Below the pieces are notes generated by a model. It did no database searches, was not told the origin of the DNA, and was given only the letters and a program-made list of their open reading frames with translations. A stretch of DNA of 64,000 bases from Molossus alvarezi (Eukaryota > Chordata > Mammalia > Chiroptera > Molossidae): positions 3,720,001 to 3,784,000 of the forward strand of contig CM073899.1 in the NCBI GenBank assembly GCA_037176705.1, written 5' to 3'. Positions within the stretch are counted from its first letter, which is position 1. Each line of letters starts with the position of its first letter. This document shows positions 35,368-46,879 of the stretch, piece after piece. Both the position numbers and the translations under genes were made by a program.

Positions 35368-37990
35368 AAATAAATTGCTTGTGTTTTTTTTTAAAGTGCT
35401 CATACAGCTGATCTTACCCAATAGATCTGCCAAGCCTAGAACACATGTGTCCTTATATCATACTGATTACCTCTTTCGGGTCCTTTCATATCATAGGTTT
35501 CCAATAAATACCTGTTGATGAACTTAACCCTAATGCAAGTACCACTACTGGATTTTTTTTTTTTTTACATGCCTACCTTTACTGACATATATGGTAGAAA
35601 AAACACGGAAACACAGTTTTCAGCATAAAACTTCTATTTACACAAATGCCGGTGTGGATCCAACATGGGGTGAGCATGAGGGGTTTATGGAGAAAGAGCT
35701 GGTTGTTTTTCTGGTCCTCTTTCCTGGTCTGGCCCTGTTGGAAGGGCTCTGTGGAAACCCTTTAGCTTTAATTCCATGTCATAAAAGAATCTGGTTATCA
35801 AATTAAATAGAAGAGCAGTCCAGGCCAGACCACAGAAATGCCAGAATAACAGTAACACTGTATACGTGATGCTCGGGTTCTCTTTGCTGGGCCCTAACCC
35901 TGGGGCTCCGGCAGAGGGAGGGTGGACTGGGCTGGAGCTCTGCGGGACACCAGGGATTTGGAGGGCACTCAGCACTTTTGCTGAGTTGCGGCCACACAGG
36001 ATGGTGGCCGTCTTGCTCGGGGAGCCCCTTCCCAGAGCTCTGGGGAGCCACTACCGGATTTTAAAGCTGGTTATCATTCAGCATCTCATACAGTTCACTC
36101 TAACCTCTTGCTTTACAAGGACACCATGTGCAAAGTCATCACAGCAAGTAGGCATCATCTTAGTGTCTACAGAACTTACTGTTGCTAAAAGAACGATATC
36201 TGCGCTGTGCTTATACCATCTAAAGAAACGGAAGTCACAAGAATGGCGGTGCTCATGCCGAGCGATGCCCTCGAAACGACACGTCTAGGGCGCGGAGCCA
36301 GCCTGTGCTCATTCAGACTGGTTTCTGAGAGGGAAGACCATGGGCCAGAAGGCTGATGGGGCGGCTGGGCGCTCACTAGTAAATGTGCATTCTCCACGCG
36401 GCTGCATTTCAGAAAAGCAACTTACCTGGAGCAAGCTCAGCTGTTTTCTGGAAGTGTGCCCCCTCGCCCTCCTTGAGAGACGTCTTATTCGTCACTGAGA
36501 GCCCCGGGTGGCGGAGCCGGCTGGCGCTGCAGGGTCGTCGCAGAGGCAGGCTGGAAGCGGGAGAACGCTGGTGGCTGCGGGCTTGTTCACCAGAAACAAG
36601 GAGATGCTATTCCTCCTGCCAGAGGCACAGTCCCATTTCATCTTCTCGAACATCTGCAGAATCAGAGTTGAGGACAGAATCTGGGTGTGGATGGGCTGGG
36701 AGGTCAGTGACAGTCGTTGACACCCAGGTAAGTTTCGAGTTATGTTTAAACTTAGATATTTTATTTTATTTTCCTTTTAATAAAAGTGTTTTCTTCATCA
36801 CAGCAAAGAAATGCATATTTATAAGACTGTCAAATAGGTGATTTCCAACATTCTACAGTTGGTTTAAGGAGCCTCCAAATGAGAAATGTATCACTCAAGA
36901 GAGTGAAATCCGCTCAGAGTGTCACCAGGAAAATGGTCCGCCTGCAGAGGCAGCTGCTGGCCGCCCCCAAGCCTCTGAGTGACAACAATGGCATTTAACT
37001 GTTCATCTCCTACTCTTGGAAACAGCTTCCCCCCTCCTTGGGGTAAAATGTGACTTCTTAGATCTGCAAGAATTTGGGGTGTACTCGGGCCACTTCCCAG
37101 AATTCTTTGGTGTGGGTCCCAGGGACACCTGAACCACTGTGGGCCACCACCATCCCTACTTCATTTTTGGCAGTGGTTAGGAGGTGGGTGGGCTGTGCAC
37201 ACGGAGGTAGGTCACTCTGGCCAAGACGATGTCACCGGGATAAATGTGAACCTTGTCCTTTTCAGCAGCTCGCCATCTTTCTTGTGGATGGTTCCCGGGG
37301 AGTTCTTCAGTGGTGCGGAGCCCACAGACAGGATGCACACTGTGGCAAAGTGTGAACTGATGCCCGGGCCTCACAGGTGACAACCACTCCCACACCTGGC
37401 AGGAATTGGGACCCTGTTTCTCATCACAGACCAGACAGGAAGCATGCGTTCTAGCTGCCAGCAAGTGACGGAGAGGTGTGGCCGTGCCGGTGCCCCTGCC
37501 CGGGCTGTCCTGCTGGAAGCGCCACAGATGCTCGTGGGGGACGCAGGACCTAGGGTGGCATCGTGACTGCCGTGTACCAAGCTCCACTTAGACATTTTCA
37601 TTAAGGACTGTCAGGGTCTGCAGGACTTGGACTTATCGTCCAGGCCCTTGGCCCACGACCATATCCCCAAGTTCATGGACTCTGCTTATACATTCAATAA
37701 ATATTTACTGAAAACACACTAAGAACCAAGCATTGTCCATGGTGTTAATGAAACACAGCCATGGGGAAAATCAGATTAAAGGCTCTGTGCTAGGGAAATG
37801 TACGTTATACTGGGGAGAGACAGACAATAAGCAAACACACATGGTTTTCAGATGGTGGAAATAAACTTGGGGGATAGGGTGTAACCCTGACATTCGCAGA
37901 ATGAAACCCCCTTCACGGGGCCGGATGGGCTCCAGTGGGGTCTGACTGTCGGAGCCCTGTGGGGATCACAGGCCGTTCAAATCCCGGCTT
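35368..37990. other. 2.6 kb unassigned sequence
   Basis: No gene supported. Contains a T-run (about 35550-35562). Around 37686-37730 it reads CATTCAATAAATATTTACTG, a phrase common in ancient L2/MIR-type 3' ends. Open frames on both strands (up to 152 codons) lack domains. Confidence 0.4.
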
Positions 37991-37993
37991 GCA

Positions 37994-38075
37994 GAGCCAG
38001 AGGGCGCCTTTGTGCCCAGTGGGGAGCAGCCCTGAAGGACGCTGCGGGCCCAGGCACAAAGGCGCCCTCTGGCTC
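37994..38075. repeat. Perfect 23-bp inverted repeat / 82-nt hairpin
   Basis: The arm at 37994-38016 is the exact reverse complement of 38053-38075 (23 of 23), separated by 36 bases. Within the loop, GCAGC (38026-38030) can pair with GCTGC (38041-38045). This gives an extended stem with a 9 x 7 internal loop and a 10-nt terminal loop. It is not part of any SINE or L1 I recognise. It could be a fold-back RNA precursor, a transposon remnant or a small inverted duplication. The sequence shows only the symmetry. Confidence 0.85.
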
Positions 38076-39665
38076 CTAGAGGCTCACTGAGACCCAGAGC
38101 AGGCCTAAGGTCAGAGGCCACTCTCAGCAGTGCTCCAGGATGACAGTAACTGCTCCTGCCACACGTGCCCGACTTACCGCCTGCGTGTCTGACTGTCGTG
38201 TTGATATCACAGTCCATTTCACCTTGAGCCTCACTCACCTGCCTCCCTACTGCCCTACCTGGACCAGGCCACTCCATCTGCAACAACAAGCTTGCCCAGC
38301 CCCATCTCCATGCCTCCACCTAGTTGTGGCATGGCTGCCACGTGCTGCTCACCTGCCCCATGGGGGTGACGTCCTGGCGAATCTGGTCTTTGCTCTACAC
38401 ATAGCATTACATGCTTATTACCGCTATTGCTCCAGCAACTGTACTGTCTAGAATATTTTGCCAACTGAGGTTAAGATGTTATGCTTCGAACTCTTAGTGG
38501 GTCACTAAACTCCTGGCTGGCTAGTTAGCAGAGAGGAGCTCTGTCCCTCAGCACCCAGAATGGCACCTGTTTAGCAGGCACAGCTGTGGGTGCCAGAGCT
38601 GGACTGAGGGACAGAAGAGCTGACTGGTGAGCAGGAGTGGTCGCTGAGCTGGAGCATCAGTCCGAGCCTGGTGGCTCCTGTCAGAGAAGCCTGGCTGCGT
38701 GAAGAAGACCGGGATGGAGGTGTGACGGAGAGGTGCAGAGGAAGGAAGTGTTGCTGCCTGGAAAGAGGAAAGAAGTAGCTGTCTGCAGATGTGGTCAGTG
38801 TTCATGAGGCCTGCTGGTGCTGTCGGCAGCGGGATTCGGTGAGATTCCCCTTCCCCTGTACCCCGGTCTAGTGGAAAGTCCTTCTTGGCTCCTCAGGCAA
38901 GTGACTTCGAGGTGAAAGCTATGTAGCTATTTTGGGGTACTCCAACCCTGATGGAGAGACTAGACCCCTGGCCAATATGCCTTGAACAGATGATCCCATG
39001 GTGCCTGTACTTCCTCCACCTGTGCCCATAGGCATGCCTGGCAGACAACTGACATTTTGGGTACTGATGGGTCGAGTTCCCCTCTGCCAACAAGTGGGCC
39101 TGAGGTTTATATATCTTATTCAGGGCCCTCTACCATCAAGGGCTCAAAGCATCTTAACCTCAGATTCGCAGAAAGAGAATCTGATTGGCCCAATGGGCTT
39201 TGGGCTGCTGTTCTCTGGGTTATCTCTTCAGTCAGTGGTGGTGAGCCCTGGGGTGGAGGATCTTAAGATCCTGTGTTACAGACAGTAGCCATGGCTGTGG
39301 TCAGGGGAGAGAGGTCCTCAGGTGGAGGACAGCGTGCTGGGGCAATGGCTGGCATCCAGGTCCAGGGAAGGCATGCAGTCCAGTCACCGCCCACAGCTAC
39401 CAATGATGTCACACTTTCCAGGCCAACCACCATGAAGCGTCTGAAACCTCCGACCTGCATGACTGTTGACTTGACCACTGTTGGTGTAGAACAAAGTTCT
39501 CAATTTTTCCACATTGCAAAGGCAAATCAGAGCATAGACATGCTTCAAACAGACGTCCTATAAATCATGACCGAACAGAATTAGCCTAGGTAAGCAAGAA
39601 CTTGAGGAGTAATGATAAACAAGAATGTGAATAAAAAATAGTTGACAAGAAGCTAGAAAATGGTG
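38076..39665. other. Unassigned sequence
   Basis: No repeat family recognised. The 38.9-39.57 kb part has several short plus-strand frames, for example one reading PMVPVLPPPVPIGMPG near 38995-39045. It could be a decayed retrocopy, but I could not match it to a gene. Confidence 0.35.
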
Positions 39666-39671
39666 GCTTCC

Positions 39672-39990
39672 TGTCCTTACATAGGCTGTTCCTTCTTCCT
39701 AAAGTGTCTCTCCTCCACCACCTTCTTAGCAAAGTCATATTCGTTCTTCAGGACCTATATCCACTTCTTCCAGAAAGCCCCTCTGGCGTGGCCCACCATC
39801 CTGTCTTCGATGCTGTGGCACACACCTGTTCCCACCTGTGCCTCAGCAGTTCTCACACTGATGTCCATATGTCGCTTTACATCACGGTGCCCACAGTAAG
39901 ACTTAGTCCCTCGAGGGGACTGTATACTTCTGGCATGTGCTCAATGCCTGAAACGGGGCTGGCACTCAAGAAGTGTTGACGGAAGGAGGG
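39672..39990 (+). mobile_element. LINE-2 (L2) 3' fragment
   Basis: TAGGCTGTTCCTTCTTCCTA, TTCAGGACCTATATCCACTT-CTTCCAGAAAGCCCC, a GAGGGGACTGTATACTTCTG segment and CTGGCACTCAAGAAGTGTTG follow the order of the L2 3' region in sense orientation. Confidence 0.7.
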
Positions 39991-41815
39991 AGAGTAGGAG
40001 AAAGTATACTACTGGCTTGACACAGGTGCAGTCTGAGGAATAGTCCAATAACTGAATAGTCCAGATAACTGAGGTTTTCATCTTCAGCCATCAAAACTTG
40101 TTAAAGTGTTTTGTGAAGATGATAAGGACAGAAATCTTTACAACTTATCTTACAGATTTCTCTGCCTTGTAGAACAAAATCAAACAACTGTTATGAATAC
40201 ACTCTAACTGATTTAGATTCCTCATTATGAATCAATTATACTGCTCTTAAATATGTTCTCAAGAGCGCTGAGCTCGGGCACCAATTCTGCCAACCAGGAA
40301 GCTTTCCGACTTAGCCCCGTCCCACCAGATGTCACCAGATGCCACCTTGCATTATTCACAGAACACCCTGTGTAGCTTACGGTATTTTACAGAAATGATC
40401 TGTTTATTCGCATGGTCACACATGCTGTTTTCCCCAGTGGGGTCTCCACTGGAGACCATGTCTTCCTCGTCTTCCCATTCAGGGCCAAGCAGAGCCCAGC
40501 AGGTGCCCAGCAGGTGCCCAGCACCCACTGGCCTGAAATGCATTCCATGCTGCGAGAGGGTGTTGAGATACGTGGAGCACTGGCCTCCGCTCTAGGTCAC
40601 CCTCAGCCTTCCTGTTTCAGAGTACTAACATTTTTATATTGCTTGTTTTTTCTGCATTTCTTTAATGTTACTCTATCAGATTCACTATCTCTAGAAAGCC
40701 CTCTCAATCCTTTTATCACACTGATGATTTCCAGACTTTTCTGGTCCCATACCTTGACCAGCAGAAAATATGGGAACCCACACTTTCACTCAATGAGAGA
40801 GAGTAAATGTGTGTATAAATTATACATATTTATTTATAGATTACGTCAATGTTTTATTGGACTGACATTTCATGTACACTCATAGCCATAAGAAAAACTT
40901 AGAAATGAAAAGGAAAGGTTAGATAATGATAAAATAAATATTTAAAACTGAAGTGATGATGTGGTGGGCAGTGACGCAGACATGAGCAGAGCAAGGGCAG
41001 TGGACCAGGTGCAGAAAGTCACCGGGCGGAAAGCCCCAGGTGCCTAGCAAAGGAAAACTGCAGGCTGGGACCTCACCCCCAGGGTGACCTTTCCTCCCTA
41101 GCGCATCGTTGGTCTTGCAGTTTGACTCCCTGACCTTTCCTCCCTAGAGATCACACCTAGGCCTCAGTTGTGGTTCAGCTCCAGGTCCAGAAAAGCAGCA
41201 AAATCAGACAAGCACCACCCTGGCTGCCTCAGGACCAGCTGCATTGACTAATGACCCCCCACCCCCACCCCAACCAGTCAATCAGTGCAGACCTAGACCC
41301 TGAAAAGACACACCTCAAAAGCTGCTGAATATTCTATTGAGATTTTCCCCTGGGACCACCCCTAAAATATCCACCTTTACACCCTGAGGATGGAAGACCC
41401 AGAGCTCTCTCCCTCTGGGGTGGAGGGGAACACCAACCCTATTCCTTCCCTCTCCCCCCTCCCCCTCCCTCCAGGTGCATTGCCATTACCTTCCTCACTC
41501 CAAGCTCCAAGGGCCCTTCCTTTACCTCTCTAACTTATTTTCTAAGCCCATTGCTTCTACAAATTACTTCTTCTACCTCTGTGATCTTCTAAATAAATGT
41601 GCTCTTATAGCTGGAGTCTTGGCTCTGAATTCTTTCCTAGCCAGAACTCAAATACCATGTTGCTGAACCCAGGTCCAGTCTGACCCCATGGATCTAACAC
41701 CTGGTGCCATTCCCACCGCCTTCAAGAATGTTTTATTATGCTTATTAATAATATAAATTCTTTTGCTCTTCATGGGATTTCTTATTTTAATCTTGGTGTA
41801 ATAGGGATATAATAT
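39991..41815. other. Unassigned sequence with a 17-bp direct repeat
   Basis: No gene supported. TGACCTTTCCTCCCTAG occurs at 41085-41101 and again at 41131-41147. CT-rich from about 41400 to 41475. Confidence 0.4.
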
Positions 41816-41816
41816 T

Positions 41817-42030
41817 TTTTGCCCAGTCAGTGTGGCTCAGTGGTCGAGCATTGACCCATGCACCAGGAGGTCACTAGTACAATTCCCCATCAGGGCACAT
41901 GTCCAGGTTGTGAGTCAAATGCCCAGTAGGGGGCATGTAGTAGGTGGTCAATCGATGTTCTTTTTCATCGATGTTTCTATCTCTCTGTCCCTCTCCCTTC
42001 CTCTCTAAAATCAATGAAAAAAAAAACAAT
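41817..42030 (+). mobile_element. VES2-type SINE
   Basis: Head TGCCCAGTCAGTGTGGCTCA, a decayed B box (GTACAATTCCCC), waist, and tail CTCTAAAATCAATGAAAA. Moderately diverged. Confidence 0.9.
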
Positions 42031-42247
42031 TAAAATATAACAAAAGGATTCAATTCTTCATTTGGAAGATGTTTACATGGACTTGATAGTTATATTTCAA
42101 ACTTTTTAAGTGTGCAACTGAGCATTCTGGGAGCTGACACACGCGCATTGTTTTCCAGCCACTCTTGTCACGTGCTAATGGAAATGCTTTTGGACATCTG
42201 TCTGCTAAATGATTCCCCCAAAGTGTTTCCTTCCATACTCACTGTTA

Positions 42248-42457
42248 ACGGTTCCCTGTGGCTCGGCTACTCGAGCACCGACCTGTGCACCAGAAAGCCG
42301 CCGCTCGATTCCCAGCCAGGACACATGCCCGGGTTTCAGGCCCAGCCCAGGGCCTGCAGGAGGCGGCCAATCAGTGCTTGAGATCACATCGATGTTTCTC
42401 TTCCCCTCTTCCTTCCACTCTCTCTCTAAAAGTCAATAAAATATTTTTAAAAAAGAA
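42248..42457 (+). mobile_element. VES2-type SINE
   Basis: Head CCCTGTGGCTCGGCTACTCG, B box GCTCGATTCCCAG, waist, and tail CTCTAAAAGTCAATAAAATA. The head is unusually diverged. Confidence 0.88.
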
Positions 42458-42838
42458 GTTCCCTTTACTTTAATAATAACTAAAGGATAAATGTGCTTGT
42501 TTTAAAATATCTGCTAATAGCCCTCTCTTGAGACCCTCTTGTCATCAGTGACAAGGTCAGCACATTTTAAGTACTTATTGTCTCATAAATGAAATGCTAC
42601 TCTGTCTTTAAACCCAACAACTCTTTTAAGTCCTTTTCAATGAAATAACCTATGAGCTTCTCTCCAGTAGTTATTGTCATTGCTTATCTCATTACAAGTC
42701 ATGTAAATATTTGACAATATTTGAAAGGGTTGTGTTTTTATGAAATGGAAAATGTCAATGTTGATACAGTCTTGTCTGCACTTTCTCTGAAGAAAAACCT
42801 CTCCATCAATGATACAGGTAAGAAATTTCACAGAGGAG

Positions 42839-42929
42839 CTCTGGCCAGTTTGGCTCAGCGGTTGGAGCATCAGCCTACAGACCAGAGAGTCCCGGGTTTG
42901 GTTCCCGCTAGGGGCATGTACCAAAAAAA
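42839..42929 (+). mobile_element. Head-only VES1 SINE with poly(A)
   Basis: Only the tRNA-like region is present, from CTCTGGCCAGTTTGGCTCAG through B box GGTTTGGTTCCC to GGGGCATGTACC. A's follow directly. The duplication AAGAAATTTCACA (42820-42832 and 42930-42942) shows that this shortened form is what inserted. The short segment AGAGGAG/CT between the left duplication and the head is unexplained. Confidence 0.9.
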
Positions 42930-42975
42930 AAGAAATTTCACATAAGAAAACACATTACCTATCTATAACACTTTC

Positions 42976-43225
42976 TTTTTTTTTATCCTCACCCGAGGAC
43001 ATTTTTGCATTCATCCTCAGATGGAGCAGGAGGGAGAGAGGGAGGAAGAGAGAGAGAAACATTAATGTGAGAGAGACACATCAACTGGTTGCCACCCACA
43101 AGACCCCAACCGGGGCCAGGAACAAACAGCAACCGAGGTACATGCCTTTAGTGGGAACCAAACCTGGGTCTCTCCAGTCCGCGGACCAACACTCCAACCA
43201 CTGAGCCAAACCATCCAGGGCCCTG
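42976..43225 (-). mobile_element. VES1-type SINE
   Basis: The minus-strand head GGGCCCTGGATGGTTTGGCT starts near 43225. B box GGTTTGGTTCCC, tail CTCGGGTGAGGATAAAAA. Duplications TCTATAACACTTTC and TCTATAATACTTTC (42962-42975 and 43226-43239) flank it. Confidence 0.95.
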
Positions 43226-43259
43226 TCTATAATACTTTCAACAACAACAACAAAATAAG

Positions 43260-43261
43260 GA

Positions 43262-43324
<63 letters not shown>
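43260..43324 (+). repeat. (GAAA)n microsatellite
   Basis: About 16 uninterrupted GAAA units. The pure array suggests a polymorphic locus. The minus-strand frame over it is a Phe/Leu/Ser artefact. Confidence 0.97.
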
Positions 43325-43327
<3 letters not shown>

Positions 43328-43970
43328 AACAAAAACAAAAACAAAATATTACCTACTATCTTTTAAATCTTTTATTCCAGACAAAGCAGTACTCCATCAT
43401 AACACATATTGCTCATAAAACATCTTTTTAAAGAAATTCAGGAAGGATTTTCTCACTGCTGAGAATTTATCTCTCAAAACACAATCTTGCAAAGGTAATT
43501 GAGACAGAAATGCTGACATACCCATCCAATTCCGACCCTACCTACGTAGGTCTAACATGGCCTAACATTCTAATACCTGTTCGCAGTCTACAGCAATGTT
43601 TTTATGTATCTCCCCACACTGGTGACCAAGGAATACAAATGAGTTTGTGGCTTTTGGCTTCATGTGTCAATTCAGTGTTAGTCACACTGGAAAGAAAAAG
43701 TTTTCCTTCAAGGGGCCCTTTATGAATAAGTACACTTTTAAACATGTGTTATTAAGTTTTGCAAAATTTCATTAAATGCCAGATTGAGTAACTGTTGACT
43801 TCAAAAACTTCTAAAAAATCTGTGAGAGAGTGTCCTTCTGTTTGGGGGTACATCGTTTTTAATGTCTTCCTGGTCATGATTACTCCTCAAGGCTCCACAC
43901 TCAGGTTCTTCACTAACAATAACACAAAAACTCATACTTCAAATAGTTTCATAACTTCTTCTCTCTCTAT
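43325..43970. other. Unassigned AT-rich sequence
   Basis: No gene or repeat recognised. Confidence 0.4.
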
Positions 43971-43972
43971 TT

Positions 43973-44104
43973 TTAAATCCTCACCCAAGGACATGCTTAT
44001 TGATTTCTGAGAGAGAGGAAGTGGTGGGGGGAGAGAGAGAGAGAGATGAGAGAAAAACATCAATCAGGAGAACACTCCAACCAACTGAGCCACACCAGCC
44101 AGGG
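43973..44104 (-). mobile_element. Internally deleted VES SINE
   Basis: On the minus strand the head GCCCTGGCTGGTGTGGCTCA starts near 44106. It jumps after about 30 bases (GTTGGAGTG) to the waist region (TCCTGATTGATGTTTTTCTC) and ends CTTGGGTGAGGATTTAAA. The B box and middle are missing. Combining a VES2-like head with a VES1-like tail, it may also be a chimera. Confidence 0.8.
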
Positions 44105-44106
44105 CT

Positions 44107-44455
44107 CATCATAACCTTTATCAGCTCTGATTAGACCTTGTTTAATAATGTAGCTGCCGAAAAGCTTGTTCACAAGGACAAGTGTCACAGCTAAGGCTTT
44201 CTTTTTTTGTCCAATTGTGCTCGAGTGATTACTTTTATCTGCTACTTCTTTGTGGGGATTTTTCAAGTCACTTGTCCATTTCATAAAGGTTAGCTTAGTT
44301 AAAACTGCAGGGAGCCCAGATAACCCGGAAAGCCTCAAAAAGAAAGAATGGGAAGAGGTGTCCTCTTATAATCCCACTCACTGGCTTCCTTCTCTGGGAA
44401 ATCATGTCCAGTCCCAACACCACTGTCAACCTGTTGAGGAAATGTTAGCAATAAT
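44107..44455. other. Unassigned sequence
   Basis: No gene or repeat recognised. Confidence 0.4.
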
Positions 44456-44467
44456 AAAATTAATTCA

Positions 44468-44734
44468 GCCCTGGCCGGTTTGGTTCAGCGGTTAGAGCGT
44501 CGGCCTGCGGTCCAGAGAGACCCGGGTTCGGTTCCCGCTAAGGGCATGTACCTCGGTTGCAGTTTGTCCCCGACCCTGGTCGGTTGTGCGGGTGGCAGCC
44601 ACTCGATGTGTTCCTTTCACGTCGATGTTTCTCTCTCTCTCTCTTCCTCTCTCTCCCTCCCACTCTACCTGAACAAAAAATGGAAAAATGTCCTCGGGTG
44701 AGGATAAAAAAAAATAATAATAATAAAATAAAAT
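44468..44734 (+). mobile_element. VES1-type SINE
   Basis: Head GCCCTGGCCGGTTTGGTTCA, B box GGTTCGGTTCCCGC, tail CTCGGGTGAGGATAAAAA followed by AAT/AAAAT repeats. The exact duplication AAAATTAATTCA (44456-44467 and 44735-44746) flanks it. One of the least diverged copies. Confidence 0.96.
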
Positions 44735-44815
44735 AAAATTAATTCATATACTGGGACCCACAAAATGGAAGCGGCATCAAAAGGATTAAATTATTTCATT
44801 AAAAAGTGAAATGAT

Positions 44816-45063
44816 CACCTTGGCCAGTTTGGCTCAGCGATTAGAGCATCAGCCCATGGATCAGAGTCGCGGGTTTGATTCCGGTCAAAGACACGCACCT
44901 TGCTTGTGGTACCTCGGTTGCAGTTCCTCCCTGGTCCTGGTTGGGGTCGTGGGGTAGGCAACAATCCATGTGTCTCTCTCACGTTGATGTTTCTCTCTCT
45001 CTCTCCCTGCCCTTCCACTCTATCTGAAGATAATGGAAAAATATTCTCGGATGAGGATTAAAA
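44816..45063 (+). mobile_element. VES1-type SINE
   Basis: Head CACCTTGGCCAGTTTGGCTC, B box GGGTTTGATTCCGG, tail CTCGGATGAGGATTAAAA. A perfect 15-bp duplication AAAAAGTGAAATGAT (44801-44815 and 45064-45078). Between B box and body it repeats a GGTACCTCGGTTGCAG / GCACCTTGCTTGTG segment, a small internal duplication. Confidence 0.96.
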
Positions 45064-45078
45064 AAAAAGTGAAATGAT

Positions 45079-45940
45079 TAAACAAGTAAAAAAAAAAATA
45101 AGGCAGATAAAGGATTTGATCTCAGATAGGAAAGGACTTGTAAAGCAAAAAATATTAGAAGGGAACATAAAACGGAAAAGATCAATAGTCATATCTAGGA
45201 TCAGTATCTACATTATATATGAATTGCCTCTCATGACTACCCCAGTAAGAAAATGAACAATGAACCGACAACAGGATTCCATATTTGCCCTGAGAAAACA
45301 CACCACAATGACTTTGAGGAAGAAGTGAAGACAGGGAGCGTATAAAATAGGACCACTTTAATCAAGCTGCTAAAATCATGAATATGATGAAAGTTGAGGC
45401 ATAAGGAAAGACCATTCTGTTCTAATGCACCTAGAAACTTAACCTTTTTTGAAAGTTCCAGTCCTGTGTCAATGTTTAGATATATACCTGGACCTTCCAG
45501 TAACCCTCTAAATTACCCCCCAAAGGGCTTACCTTTCCAGGCCACCTGCTCCTCCTGAAGGACTCACATGTATACCCACTGACATCTATCACGCAGACCA
45601 TGGGGACTGACCAGACATCCATCACCCTGTCTGCCTGCCATCTGACTGATCACCATCCTGGACCAACCCTAGATCTAAGGATGCAGGGCTGATGATTCTC
45701 AACAAAGTACTTTTTGCTGTAAGAACTTTTCACTTCTCTTTCTTTTTGGGGACGCCTCTGGGTTTTTGCCTATCTGTGTTTCCAGGTTGCAAACTCCAAG
45801 ACCCTTGAATAAATCTCTATCATTTATTTCTAGTCAAGCCTCTAGATGATTTTTGAGTTTGTTCGACAACCTCAGCACAGTGAAGGACAATCATATAGTG
45901 TCTCAGAGTGCTATGGGAACTTGATAATAACAATAGAACG
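45079..45940. other. Unassigned sequence
   Basis: No gene or repeat recognised. Confidence 0.4.
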
Positions 45941-45944
45941 ATGT

Positions 45945-46098
45945 AATTCTAAGTGTTTTATTTGTAGTAACTTGCTTACTTGTTATTACTGCCACATCCT
46001 ATGGTAGCATTATACCAGTTTTCCGGGCAAGGCATAATTGGGTTAAGGAATTTGGCCAAACCTCACAGCTCGTAGGAGCCAGAAGGGCTGACTCATCC
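45945..46098 (-). mobile_element. MIR SINE, antisense (probable)
   Basis: The plus strand reads as the complement of MIR: TATACCAGTTTTCCGGGCAA, GGGTTAAGGAATTTGGCCAA and CTCACAGCTCGTAGGAGCCA. Diverged. Confidence 0.6.
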
Positions 46099-46099
46099 A

Positions 46100-46875
46100 A
46101 TTGTCACAGTAGGCATGGGGCCTTGGACTCATCATGCTTTTGTGTGTCATATGCTGTTGTGTTGTCTCTGGCTCCTGGCAATCCTATGAATCAGTGACGT
46201 CCACAGTGTTCTGTCCTCAGCAGTCCTGCTCAGCTCCTGTAGACTCATGCCTATAGTTTCTTTGATGGAGTCGATCCATTTCATATTTGGACTTCCTCTT
46301 TTCCTGCTGCCTTCTTTTTCCCCAGCATTGTTGTCTTTCCCAGAGAAGCCTGTCTTCTCAAGATGTGCTCAAACTGGACAGTTTCACTCTTGACATGTTT
46401 TTCCTCCAGTGATATTTCAGGCTTGATTTGCTCCCGGTTGTTCATCTTATTGGTGGTTCAGGGTATCTCCATGGAGCTCTAACACCATATAAAATAATTT
46501 CATTCTGTGCCTTTCTGCTTTCTTCACTGTTCATTTTTTGCATCCATACCTCGTAGCTGGGAATACGAAGAGGAGGATGATCTTAGCTTGGTCTCTGATG
46601 ACATGTCTGTGCTCTTAGAGATCTCTCCTAATTCTTCCATTGCTGTCCTTCCAAGTCCCAGCCTTCTCTTGATTTCTTGGCTGCAGTTTCTATTTGAATT
46701 GCTAACTGAGCCAAGGTCAGCAAAATCTTTAATAATTTGATGTCTTCATTGTTTATGTAAAAATTGTGTATTTCTTCTGTAGTCATGATTTCTGGTCTCC
46801 TTGATCATCAAATGCAGTTCTGCTTTGGTACTTCCTTTTTCCACTTTCATAAGGACTTGTTTCAAATCCCTGCTA
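46100..46875 (-). mobile_element. RTE-clade LINE, ORF C-terminus fossil, antisense
   Basis: On the minus strand, translated pieces carry the C-terminal signature of RTE-type non-LTR retrotransposons. In order they are: a decayed K-MTTEEIHNF-N-EDI block (near 46740-46810), EQIKPEISLEEKHVKSETVQ with FEHILRRQASLGKT (near 46330-46440), PNMKWIDSIKE (46261-46290) and AEDRTLWTSLIHRIARSQ (46175-46222). A one-base shift separates the last blocks. It is truncated at its 5' end (right side). The N-terminal endonuclease and the catalytic RT core are not present. Confidence 0.88.
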
Positions 46876-46879
46876 CCGC

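Noticed and set aside
43260..43324. Regularly spaced repeats suggesting an array
   Set aside because: Four-base microsatellite; no spacers, so not CRISPR-like. The genome is eukaryotic.
43081..43344. Phe/Leu/Ser-rich minus-strand frame
   Set aside because: Made of an antisense SINE and the (GAAA)n array.
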